Positions 6,684 to 14,418 of a DNA stretch of 64,000 bases are shown piece by piece (position 1 is the stretch's first letter; the number at the start of each line of letters is the position of its first letter). The notes beneath the pieces are model-generated. The model ran no database searches. It was not told where the DNA came from and was given only the letters and a program-made list of their open reading frames with translations. Made by a program: the position numbers and the translations under genes. Source of the DNA: Natronococcus sp. A-GB1 (GTDB lineage: Archaea > Halobacteriota > Halobacteria > Halobacteriales > Natrialbaceae); NCBI RefSeq assembly GCF_029688845.1, contig NZ_JARUKW010000007.1:150504-214503 (forward strand). Direction: 5' to 3'.

Positions 6684-7508
6684 TCAGTCCTCGAGCGAGA
6701 GGCCGGCGTGCCAGCGGTCGACGCCCGCCTCCCGTTTTTTCTCGTCCATCCTCGCGAGTAGGTGGGTCGCCAACGTAGCGGTTTCGGCCGCCCGAGACTC
6801 ACCCTCGGTGCTGAACTCGCCGCCCTGTCGGTCGGCGTACACCGTACAGACTGCGCCCGCACGAAGGCCGTAGACGCTCGCGAGCGTCATGATGGCGCTG
6901 GCCTCCATCTCGATGTTCTTGACGTTCGCGTCGGCGAGCTGCTCGACCAGATCGGCGGAGCCTGCCGCCTCGAACCCCTCGAAGCCGGGCCGCCCCTGGC
7001 CGGCGTAGAAGGAGTCGGCGCTCATCGTGACGCCGGTGTGGTAGTCGTAGCCGAGTCGTTCGGCGGCCGCGACGAGCGCGCTGACGACCTCGTAGTCGGC
7101 GACGGCGGGGTAGTCCTCGCGGACGTACTCGTCGCTCGTTCCCTCCTGGCGGAGTCCGCCGGTCGTAATGACGAGGTCGCCGACGTCCATCTCGGGCTGG
7201 ACCGCCCCACAGGAGCCCACCCGGATGAAGGTGTCACAGCCGACGCGAGCCAACTCCTCGACCGCGATGGCCGCGGAGGGGCTCCCGATCCCCGTCGAGG
7301 TGACCGAGATCGGCGTCCCCTCGTAGCTGCCCGTCGCGGTGCGGTACTCGCGGTGGTGGGCCCGCATCTCGTGGTCGTCCCAGTAGTCGACGATGACCTC
7401 GAGCCGCTCCGGATTCCCCGGCAGGAGAACGGTGTCGGCGACATCCTCCGCGGCGACCTCGAGGTGGTACTGTACGTCGGCGTTCGGATCTTCGCTGTCT
7501 CCCGGCAT
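6684..7508 (-). CDS. Nucleoside phosphorylase, uridine-phosphorylase-like
   Basis: A 274-residue NP-I family enzyme that cleaves a nucleoside with phosphate to free base and ribose 1-phosphate. Seen: the N-terminal LLPGNPERL phosphate loop (about 25-33), the central RVGSCGAVQPEMDVGDLVIT (about 100-119) and the base/ribose motif KNIEMEASAIMTL (about 195-207). Preference for uridine over purines is suggested by overall similarity, not proven. Start set at the ATG at 7508, about 28 nt from a TATA box that also serves the divergent gene. With cdd and the nucleoside importer downstream it fits pyrimidine salvage. Confidence 0.88.
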   Translation of the reverse strand: MPGDSEDPNADVQYHLEVAAEDVADTVLLPGNPERLEVIVDYWDDHEMRAHHREYRTATGSYEGTPISVTSTGIGSPSAAIAVEELARVGCDTFIRVGSCGAVQPEMDVGDLVITTGGLRQEGTSDEYVREDYPAVADYEVVSALVAAAERLGYDYHTGVTMSADSFYAGQGRPGFEGFEAAGSADLVEQLADANVKNIEMEASAIMTLASVYGLRAGAVCTVYADRQGGEFSTEGESRAAETATLATHLLARMDEKKREAGVDRWHAGLSLED

Positions 7509-7535
7509 CAGGCGCGTCGATTCGCACCCGCGGTG

Positions 7536-7543
7536 TATATAAA
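7536..7543. promoter_or_regulatory. Single TATA box shared by two divergent leaderless genes
   Basis: tatataaa at 7536-7543 sits 28 nt from the ATG of the minus-strand phosphorylase (7508) and about 27 nt from the ATG of the plus-strand DUF488 gene (7567). It is nearly symmetric (TATATA), no other AT-rich element lies in the 58-nt gap, and both distances fit leaderless transcription. Confidence 0.65.
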
Positions 7544-7566
7544 TGCCGGGCTCCCGTAGCGCCGAT

Positions 7567-7995
7567 ATGGCAGACGGCACGCTCGCGGACACCTACGTCG
7601 CCGCGATCCAGCACGACCTGGCGGACCTGCCGGACGAAGCGACCCGCGTCGGCGTCGTCCGGAAGCCAGCGCCGTGGTTCCACGCCGCCGTCGACGAGAA
7701 CGTCCCCGAACTGGGGCCGCCAGTGGACCTGCTCGAGGCGGTCCGCGGTACGGAGGAGGACCTCAAGAGACAGGGGCTCTGCGACGAGGGAGCGCACAAC
7801 GCCGCCTGGGACCAGGTCGATTTCGGCGAGCGCTATCAGGAGCACCTCGAGGAGTCTCCGGAGGCGCAGGCGGACCTCGAAGAGCTCGCGGACCGACTCG
7901 GCGACGACGAGTCGCTGGCGCTGGTCTGTTACGAGAACACCGAGAAGAAGCGGTGTCACCGGACGATTCTGCGGGAGCAACTCGAGGAGTCGTAG
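7567..7995 (+). CDS. DUF488 family protein
   Basis: A 142-residue protein of the DUF488 family, function not established. The C-terminal ALVCYENTEKKRCHRTILRE (about 117-136) is the family's cysteine/histidine signature, and the N-terminal RVGVVRKPAPWFH (about 22-34) also fits. I choose the ATG at 7567 over the one at 7543, because the latter overlaps the TATA box 7536-7543. The partner across the shared promoter is a nucleoside phosphorylase, which may hint at co-regulation but not function. Confidence 0.8.
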   Translation: MADGTLADTYVAAIQHDLADLPDEATRVGVVRKPAPWFHAAVDENVPELGPPVDLLEAVRGTEEDLKRQGLCDEGAHNAAWDQVDFGERYQEHLEESPEAQADLEELADRLGDDESLALVCYENTEKKRCHRTILREQLEES

Positions 7996-8078
7996 GAGTG
8001 CTCCGCGCTCGTTCCCGAGCGCCAAGAACCACCCCGCAGATTTACCGCGATGCTTGTGGACAGGAGACGCATGGCGTT

Positions 8079-8813
8079 TTGGATGGAGAGACGGCCATCG
8101 TGACCGGGGGCGCGTCCGGAATCGGCAGGGAGACTGCGACACGACTCGCGCGAGAGGGCGCGAACGTCGTCGTCGCCGACGTACTAGACGTGGAGGGGCG
8201 AGCGACCGTCGAGGAGATAGAGTCGGCCGGTGGAACCGCGAGCTTCGTCGAGACCGACGTAAGCGATCCGAACGCGGTCGAGGCGATGGTGGCGGAAGCC
8301 GTCGGCGCGTACGAAAGTCTCGACGTCGCGGTCAACAACGCGGGTATCGAAGGCGAGAACGATCCGACCGCCGAGCAGACCGAGGCCAACTGGGACCGGG
8401 TCCTCGATATCAACCTCAAAGGCGTCTGGCTGTGTATGAAGTACGAACTGCAGGAGATGGCCGCCAACGGCGGTGGAAGCATCGTCAACACGTCCTCGAT
8501 CGCCGGACTCTCGGCCGCCGGAGCGGCGCCGTACGCCGCGAGCAAACACGGGATCGTCGGACTGACACGCGTGGCTGCGACCGAGTACGCGGAAGCCGAC
8601 GTCCGCGTCAACGCAGTCTGTCCCGGCGTCATCGAGACGCCGATGGTCGAACAAGCGGCCGAGGAGATCGAGCAGTTCGTCGGCATGCAGCCGCTCGGTC
8701 GGATGGGCCAGCCCGAAGAGGTTGCCAGCGCCGTCGTCTGGCTCAGTTCCGACGAGGCCTCGTTCGTCACCGGAACCGCATACCCTATCGACGGCGGCTT
8801 CACGGCGCGGTAA
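8079..8813 (+). CDS. SDR family oxidoreductase (start region possibly frameshifted)
   Basis: A classical short-chain dehydrogenase of 244 residues. TGGASGIGR near the N-terminus binds NAD(P); NNAG follows the fourth strand; the catalytic serine is in NTSSIAG and the Tyr-Lys pair in YAASK. The family C-terminus GTAYPIDGG is present. Substrate unknown. In this frame the only nearby initiator is TTG at 8079. The ATG at 8071, well placed after a TATA-like atttacc (8040-8046), is one frame off; one extra T in the tttt run at 8077-8080 would join it to give MAFLDGETAIVTGG. So either TTG is used or the sequence has a 1-nt indel. Confidence 0.85.
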   Translation: MDGETAIVTGGASGIGRETATRLAREGANVVVADVLDVEGRATVEEIESAGGTASFVETDVSDPNAVEAMVAEAVGAYESLDVAVNNAGIEGENDPTAEQTEANWDRVLDINLKGVWLCMKYELQEMAANGGGSIVNTSSIAGLSAAGAAPYAASKHGIVGLTRVAATEYAEADVRVNAVCPGVIETPMVEQAAEEIEQFVGMQPLGRMGQPEEVASAVVWLSSDEASFVTGTAYPIDGGFTAR

Positions 8814-8828
8814 ACGGTCGGCCCGGTG

Positions 8829-9218
8829 CTACTCGAGTGTTTCTTGCGTGATCGTGTTCGGCAGCAACTCCTCGAGCGTGTACTCGGTGACCTCGTTATC
8901 TCCCTCGTCACAGAGCACGACCAGGTCGCCGTCGCAGAACTCAGAGAGCGTCTGGCGGCACATCCCGCAGGGAGTGACGCCGTCCCGTCGGTCAGAGCTG
9001 ACCGCGAGCCGAGAAAAGTCGCGGTGGCCGTTCTTGACGGCCTCGGCGATCGCGACCTCCTCGGCGTGGAGGCTGTTGCTGAAGTTGGCGTTCTCGAGGT
9101 TGCAGCCGACGAACACCTCGCCGCTGGCGGTCTCGAGAGCCGCGCCGACGCGGTACTCGGAGTACGGGACGTGAGCCCGGTCCTGGATCTCTCGGGCGGC
9201 AGTGATCAACTCGTCCAT
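8829..9218 (-). CDS. cdd: Cytidine deaminase
   Basis: A 129-residue zinc enzyme converting cytidine and deoxycytidine to uridine and deoxyuridine. HAEE (51-54) carries a zinc ligand and catalytic Glu53; PCGMC (83-87) gives the two cysteine ligands. NLENANFSNS (40-49) lines the nucleoside pocket. Length is typical of the homotetrameric class. It is the last gene of a minus-strand group running from the BMP lipoprotein (14232) through the nucleoside importer, 48 nt after the last permease, consistent with uptake followed by deamination. Confidence 0.93.
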   Translation of the reverse strand: MDELITAAREIQDRAHVPYSEYRVGAALETASGEVFVGCNLENANFSNSLHAEEVAIAEAVKNGHRDFSRLAVSSDRRDGVTPCGMCRQTLSEFCDGDLVVLCDEGDNEVTEYTLEELLPNTITQETLE

Positions 9219-9266
9219 GATCGCGATAGTTCGACCGAACGCAAGAAGCCACCGACCCGAAGCCGA

Positions 9267-10343
9267 TCAGTCCTCGTCGGCGTCGTAGGACTCGCCGGCG
9301 GCCTCGGGGAGCCGGGTCTTGCCGACGAAGACGAGGACGACGATCACCGTCACGTACGGCACCGTCCGGATGAGCTCCGTCGGGACGGCATAACCCAGGT
9401 TCTGGAGCTGGATCTGGACCGACTCGAGGCCGGCGAAGAGGAACGAGCCGAGCAGCGCGCCGATCGGGTGGTAGTTCGCGAAGAGGTAGGTCGCGATGGC
9501 GATAAAGCCCCGGCCGCCGATGGCCGTCTCGCCGCTGCCGGCGAACGTGCCGAGCTGGCCGAGCGCGAAGCCGGCGCCGCCGAGGCCGGCGAACACGCCC
9601 GAGAGCAGGACTGCGGCGTACCGGACCCGGCGAACGTCGACGCCCGCCGTGTCCAGCGCCTTCGGGTTCTCGCCGCTGGCGACGACCCAGCGGCCGAACG
9701 CCGTCCGGTTGAGCAGGTACCAGCCGACGACGGCGGCTCCGAGCATGATATACACCTGCGGTGGCGTGTCGAACAGCAGGTAACCGACCACCGGTAGCTC
9801 GGAGAGGACCGGGATCGTGACGTTCTCGAAGCGACCGACCCCCGCCGTGTTTGGGCTCTGGAAGACGATCCGCGAGGCAAAGGGCGCCAGCCCCAGCGCG
9901 ATCAGCCAGACCGCGAGACCCGCGATGATCTGGTCGGCCTTGAACTCGATACAGACGATCGCGAACAGCAGGGCAAAGAGCGTACTCACGAGGACGCCGA
10001 CGGCGAAGCCCCACCAGTGGTGGGAGAGCGCGAGCGTCGACTCGCCGGCGCCCAGCCAGAACGTGACGAGGATCGCCGAGAACGCCGAGACGATGAGCAG
10101 CCCCTCGATACCGATGTTGATGACGCCGCTCTTCTCGGCGAAGATGCCGCCGATAGCCGCCAGCGCGATCGGGACGGCGAGGCGAAGCATCGCCGTATGT
10201 GTGCTCGGGCTGGCCGCGATCGAGAGCAGCGCGCCGGCCCACGAGTCGGGGAACGCGAGGCCGGCGGCGATCCACACCGCCGTGATCGCGCCGAGACCGA
10301 CCAGCAGCGTTCGGCGGCCGGGCCGGGACGGAAGCTCAATCAT
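9267..10343 (-). CDS. ABC transporter permease, nucleoside (BMP/NupQ-like)
   Basis: A 358-residue membrane protein with about 8-10 hydrophobic helices. The N-terminal FAEKSGVINIGIEGLLIVSA region is the EAA-like cytoplasmic signature of the BPD_transp_2 family of nucleoside and sugar permeases. Start at ATG 10343, overlapping the upstream permease gene by 8 nt; an in-frame start at 10352 would lengthen the overlap. It forms the second half of a heterodimeric channel with the preceding gene. Confidence 0.9.
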   Translation of the reverse strand: MIELPSRPGRRTLLVGLGAITAVWIAAGLAFPDSWAGALLSIAASPSTHTAMLRLAVPIALAAIGGIFAEKSGVINIGIEGLLIVSAFSAILVTFWLGAGESTLALSHHWWGFAVGVLVSTLFALLFAIVCIEFKADQIIAGLAVWLIALGLAPFASRIVFQSPNTAGVGRFENVTIPVLSELPVVGYLLFDTPPQVYIMLGAAVVGWYLLNRTAFGRWVVASGENPKALDTAGVDVRRVRYAAVLLSGVFAGLGGAGFALGQLGTFAGSGETAIGGRGFIAIATYLFANYHPIGALLGSFLFAGLESVQIQLQNLGYAVPTELIRTVPYVTVIVVLVFVGKTRLPEAAGESYDADED

Positions 10344-11562
10344 CGGCCTCACCTCCGGTCGAGCGAGCCGGGACGGAATCCTCGAGATCGACGTAGCGTC
10401 GGCCGATCATGCGGAAGAACTCGGGCATCGCGACGAAGAGGATGATCGTCCCCGAGAGGACGCCGACGAGCTCCGGCGGGACGTCGGTCGCGGTGTTGAT
10501 CGAGTTCGAGCCGCTGTCGAGCACGCCGAACAGGAACGCCGCGAAGCCGACCCCGAGCGGGTTGTTCCCCGCGAGGATCGAGACGGCGATGCCGTCGAAG
10601 CCCAGGTCGGGGACGTTCTCGAGCCAGCGGCCGTGTTCCATCAGGACCCAGAAGGCGCCGCCGATGCCGCCGAGCGCGCCCGAGAGGGTCATGCTCGCGA
10701 CGGTCATCCGTTTCTCGTCGACGCCGCCGTAGGCGGCCGCAGCGGGCTGGACCCCGGTCGTCCGCAGCTCGTAGCCGAAGGCGGTCCGGGCGAGCAGCCA
10801 GGCGATCCCGACGATGAGAGCGATTGCGAAGCCAAGCGCGAGCAGCGAGAAGTTCATCCGCGGGCTGAACCCGACCAGCGGCAGGTTCGGGATCTCAGCG
10901 TACTCGGGGACGGCCCGAGTCTGGGGGTTGTCACTTGCCGGGTCCTGGAACCGCCAGGACAGCAGCGTCGAGGTGACGCCGACGGCGATGAAGTTGAGCA
11001 TGATCGTCGTGATGACCTCGTTGGCGCCCGCGTAGGCCTTGAGCGCGCCGGGGATCGCCCCGTAGAACCCCCCGCCGACGGCGCCCGCGAGGACGCCGAT
11101 CGGCACCAGCAGAACGGTGCCGACGAAGCCGCTGGGGAGGTAAGAGGCGGCGAACAGCACGGTCACCGCGGTCGTCAGCCCGCCGACGACGAGCTGGCCC
11201 TGCGTTCCGATGTTGAACAGCCCGGCCCGGAAGGCGACGGCGACCGACAGCCCGGCGAAGATTAACAGCGTGGTCTGGCGGAGCGTCGTCGCGAGGTTGT
11301 AGTTGTGCAGCTCCCAGCCGCCCTCGAGCGGGTGACCCAGCGCGCCGAGGAACAGCTCGTAGTAGACCTGCATCGGGTTGTAACAGAACGTCGCCCCGGC
11401 GAGGTCAAGCCCCGACCGACAGGTCGCGAACGCGCCCGAGACGAACACGAGGACGCCGCCGAGCAGGATCGCCGCGAGCAGCGCCGCGAAACTGATCGCG
11501 ACGCGCTCGAGCACCGACGCGTGGACGAGTCGCTCGAGCAGCCGTTCGAGGTCCTCACGCAT
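10336..11562 (-). CDS. ABC transporter permease, nucleoside (BMP/NupP-like)
   Basis: A 408-residue permease with an extra N-terminal membrane helix (about 20-45) and a periplasm-side loop containing CRSGLDLAGATFCYNPMQVY, then the usual helices and the motif FRAGLFNIGTQGQLVVGGLT (about 132-151), characteristic of the larger subunit of the nucleoside importer. It overlaps both neighbours (8 nt downstream, 1 nt with the ATPase gene upstream), so the three are translationally coupled. Confidence 0.9.
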   Translation of the reverse strand: MREDLERLLERLVHASVLERVAISFAALLAAILLGGVLVFVSGAFATCRSGLDLAGATFCYNPMQVYYELFLGALGHPLEGGWELHNYNLATTLRQTTLLIFAGLSVAVAFRAGLFNIGTQGQLVVGGLTTAVTVLFAASYLPSGFVGTVLLVPIGVLAGAVGGGFYGAIPGALKAYAGANEVITTIMLNFIAVGVTSTLLSWRFQDPASDNPQTRAVPEYAEIPNLPLVGFSPRMNFSLLALGFAIALIVGIAWLLARTAFGYELRTTGVQPAAAAYGGVDEKRMTVASMTLSGALGGIGGAFWVLMEHGRWLENVPDLGFDGIAVSILAGNNPLGVGFAAFLFGVLDSGSNSINTATDVPPELVGVLSGTIILFVAMPEFFRMIGRRYVDLEDSVPARSTGGEADD

Positions 11563-13172
11563 CAGCGCTCACCTCCGGCGTCGGCGCTCCCTGCCCTCGC
11601 GGGCTGTGTCCTCTCGTCCGGTCGCTCCCCGGCCATCAACAGGCCGAGCTCCTCCTCGGTGACGTCGTCGGGATCCGTGACGGCGACGAACTCGCCCTCG
11701 TAGATCACCGCGAGCCGGTCCGAGAGCGCCTGCACCTCGTCGAGATTCGAGGAGACGACCAGCACCGCCTTCCCCTCCCGACGGAGGTCGAGCAGCCGCT
11801 CGTGGATGAACTCGGTCGAGCCGATGTCGACCCCCCGCGTGGGGTGGGTCGCGACCGCGAGTTCCGGATCGCGCTCGAGCTCGCGGCCGACGACGAACTT
11901 CTGCTGGTTGCCGCCCGAGAGGGACTCGGCGTGGGCGTCGGCGTCTGGCGGCCTGACGTCGTAGGTTCCGATGACGTCCTCGGCGTGGTCCCGAACGTCG
12001 GCCCAGTCGATGCGCCCGCTTCGGGCGAACCGCGCCGAGCGCTGGCTGCCGAGGACGGCGTTCTCGACGAGGTCGAACGGCATGACGAGCCCCTGCTCGT
12101 GGCGATCCTCCGGGACGTGGGCCATGCCGCCCTCGATCCGGCGACGGCGGGACCAGTCGGTGACGTCCTCGCCGTCGAAGCGAACCGTCCCGCCATCCGG
12201 CGTTCGCAGCCCCGTGATTGCCTCGATCAGCTCGCTCTGGCCGTTGCCGTCGACGCCCGCGATGCCGAACACCTCGCCGGCACGCACCTCGAGGTCGATC
12301 CCCGAAACCGCCTCGACCCCGCGGTCGTCCTCGACGGTGACGTTGGCGGCCGAGAGGACTGGGTCCCCGGTCTCGACGGGATCGCTGTCGGCCTCAAGGA
12401 GTACCTCGCGGCCGACCATCAACTCCGCGAGCTCCTCGCGGGTGGTCTCGGCGGGTTCGACGCTCGCGACGGCCCGCCCGTCCCGGAGGACGGTGACGCC
12501 GTCGGCGGCGTGCATCGCCTCGCCGAGCTTGTGGGTGATGAAGACGATCGTCTTCCCGCGCTCGGTCAGCTCCTCGAAGACGCCGTAGAGGTCCTCGACC
12601 TCCTGGGGGGTGAGCACGGCCGTCGGCTCGTCGAAGATCAGTACGTCGGCGCCTCGGTACAGCGCTTTCAGGATCTCGACGCGCTGGCGGGCGCCGACAC
12701 TCAGTTCGGCGACCGTCGCCGAGAGGTCGACGTCGAACCCGTACCGATCGCAGAGGTCCCGGACCTCGCGATCGATGCGCCCGCGGTCGACGGCGAGTCC
12801 GCCCCACTTCCTGGGCTCGTTGCCGAGCGCGATGTTCTCGGCGACGGTCATCGTCTCGACCAGCATGAAGTGCTGGTGGATCATCCCGACCCCGGCGTCG
12901 ATCGCGTCTCGAGGCCTGTCGAACGACCGCTCTGTCCCGTCGACGAGTACCCGTCCCTCGGTGGGCTCGTAGAGCCCGTAGAGGACGTTCATCAGCGTCG
13001 TCTTGCCGGCCCCGTTCTCGCCCAGCAGCGCGTGGACGCTCCCGCGTTCGACCCGGAGGTCGACGTCGTCGTTGGCGACGACGCCGGGGAACCGCTTGGT
13101 GATGCCATCGAGGTGAACCGCAAGCTCCTCGTCGGCCCGCGCGTCGTTTGTGGCCGTCTCGGATCCGGTCAT
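11562..13172 (-). CDS. Nucleoside ABC transporter ATPase, double-domain (NupO-like)
   Basis: A 536-residue protein of two fused ATPase domains. The first has a canonical Walker A GENGAGKTT (about 53-61), signature ELSVGARQRVEILKALYRGA and Walker B VLIFDEPTAVL. The second has a degenerate P-loop GVDGNGQSE in place of GxxGxGKS/T and the signature LSGGNQQKF, as in RbsA/YufO-type importers, where only one site is fully active. It energises import by the two downstream permeases. Confidence 0.93.
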   Translation of the reverse strand: MTGSETATNDARADEELAVHLDGITKRFPGVVANDDVDLRVERGSVHALLGENGAGKTTLMNVLYGLYEPTEGRVLVDGTERSFDRPRDAIDAGVGMIHQHFMLVETMTVAENIALGNEPRKWGGLAVDRGRIDREVRDLCDRYGFDVDLSATVAELSVGARQRVEILKALYRGADVLIFDEPTAVLTPQEVEDLYGVFEELTERGKTIVFITHKLGEAMHAADGVTVLRDGRAVASVEPAETTREELAELMVGREVLLEADSDPVETGDPVLSAANVTVEDDRGVEAVSGIDLEVRAGEVFGIAGVDGNGQSELIEAITGLRTPDGGTVRFDGEDVTDWSRRRRIEGGMAHVPEDRHEQGLVMPFDLVENAVLGSQRSARFARSGRIDWADVRDHAEDVIGTYDVRPPDADAHAESLSGGNQQKFVVGRELERDPELAVATHPTRGVDIGSTEFIHERLLDLRREGKAVLVVSSNLDEVQALSDRLAVIYEGEFVAVTDPDDVTEEELGLLMAGERPDERTQPARAGSADAGGER

Positions 13173-13179
13173 CGATCGC

Positions 13180-14232
13180 TCACAGCTCCCCCGGGGCGTC
13201 GATCTCGCCCTCGATGAGTTGCTCGCGGGAGTCCTCGAGTTCGGTCCTGATCTCGTCGGGAATCTCGTCGCCGATCGACTGCCCGTAGACGACGTCGACG
13301 CCGTCGTCTGCGAGCCCGAGCTCCTCGACCTCGCCGCCCTCGAACGTGCCTTCGACGGCGGATTCGATCGCGGTGAACACCGCCCGGTCGACCTGCTTGA
13401 CCATGCTCGCGAGGATGACGTCGGCGTAGTCGTCCTCGCTCATCGACTGGTCGTCGTCGACGCCAATCGCGAACCGGCCCTCCGACTGGGCCGCCTGGAA
13501 GACGCCGACGCCGGTGCGGCCGGCCGCGTGGAAGACGACATCAGCGCCCTGGTCGTACATCAGGCGCGCGGTCTCCTGGCCGGCCGCGGTGTCGTTGAAG
13601 TCGCCGACGTAGCTCGAGAGGAGTTCGATGTCGGGGTCGACGTACTCGACGCCGGCCGCAAAGCCGGCGTGGAACGACTCGATCAGCGGCGTTTCGGTCC
13701 CGCCGACGAAGCCGACCACCGACTCGTCGGGGTTGGTCGAGCCGTCGCCCGCCGAAAACTCCGTCTGGGTCAGCAGGCCGGCGAGGTGGCCGGCCTGGAA
13801 CGAGCCGCCGGGCTCGTCGAAGACGTAGCTTCGGACGTTCGGCTCCTCGACGACCGAGTCGACGATGATGAACTCCTGGTCAGGGTAGGCCTCGGCGTTC
13901 TCGGCGAGGGCTCCCTCCTGTGCGTAGCCGATACAACAGATCAGATCGTACCGTCCCGATTCGGCGAAGTTCCGCTGCGTGCCGTCGAACTCGCCCTCCG
14001 ACTCGGGTTCGGCCTGATCGAACAGGATATCGAACTCCTCCTCGGCCTGCATGGCGCCCTGCTGGGCCATGTCGTTGAACGAGTTGTCACCGAGGCCGCC
14101 GGAGGCGTAGACCACCCCGACGGTGACGTCCGGATCCCTGCCGGCCTCGTCGAACCCGCTGACGCAGCCGGCCAGCGCGACACAGCCGGTTACCCCGGCC
14201 GAGCGCAGAACCTCCCGTCTCTCGCGTGCCAT
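13180..14232 (-). CDS. BMP family substrate-binding lipoprotein, Tat-exported
   Basis: A 350-residue solute-binding protein. The N-terminus RREVLRSAG is a twin-arginine motif, followed by a hydrophobic run and the lipobox LAGC (about 20-23), so the folded protein is probably exported by Tat and lipid-anchored outside. The mature part matches the basic-membrane-protein/PnrA family, which binds nucleosides: GGLGDNSFNDMAQQGA (about 45-60) and GFVGGTETPLIESFHAGF. It is the first gene of the importer unit; a TATA-like tttaa (minus strand, 14261-14265) and a possible operator at 14289-14302 lie upstream. Confidence 0.92.
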   Translation of the reverse strand: MARERREVLRSAGVTGCVALAGCVSGFDEAGRDPDVTVGVVYASGGLGDNSFNDMAQQGAMQAEEEFDILFDQAEPESEGEFDGTQRNFAESGRYDLICCIGYAQEGALAENAEAYPDQEFIIVDSVVEEPNVRSYVFDEPGGSFQAGHLAGLLTQTEFSAGDGSTNPDESVVGFVGGTETPLIESFHAGFAAGVEYVDPDIELLSSYVGDFNDTAAGQETARLMYDQGADVVFHAAGRTGVGVFQAAQSEGRFAIGVDDDQSMSEDDYADVILASMVKQVDRAVFTAIESAVEGTFEGGEVEELGLADDGVDVVYGQSIGDEIPDEIRTELEDSREQLIEGEIDAPGEL

Positions 14233-14288
14233 CGTGGTACTGCTAGTCCACGAAGGTGGGTTAAATGGTGCGAAATACTACTCGAGCT

Positions 14289-14302
14289 TGGACGGACGTG
14301 TA
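14289..14302 (-). promoter_or_regulatory. Candidate operator upstream of the BMP importer
   Basis: On the minus strand this reads TACACGTCCGTCCA, 57-70 nt before the lipoprotein ATG and upstream of its TATA box. It matches 12 of 14 positions of the perfect palindrome TACACGTCCGTGTA in front of the NCS2 purine permease (56771-56784), at a similar distance from that gene. Confidence 0.4.
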
Positions 14303-14418
14303 TCTGGACTGATCGTTGATTACGTTCGATGACTCTCATACGGATTGCTGTACCGAGCTCCCGTCACAACCGCCGCCCGGGTGACGGTCGCGCCGGAACT
14401 GACGGACAGTAAACCGTC

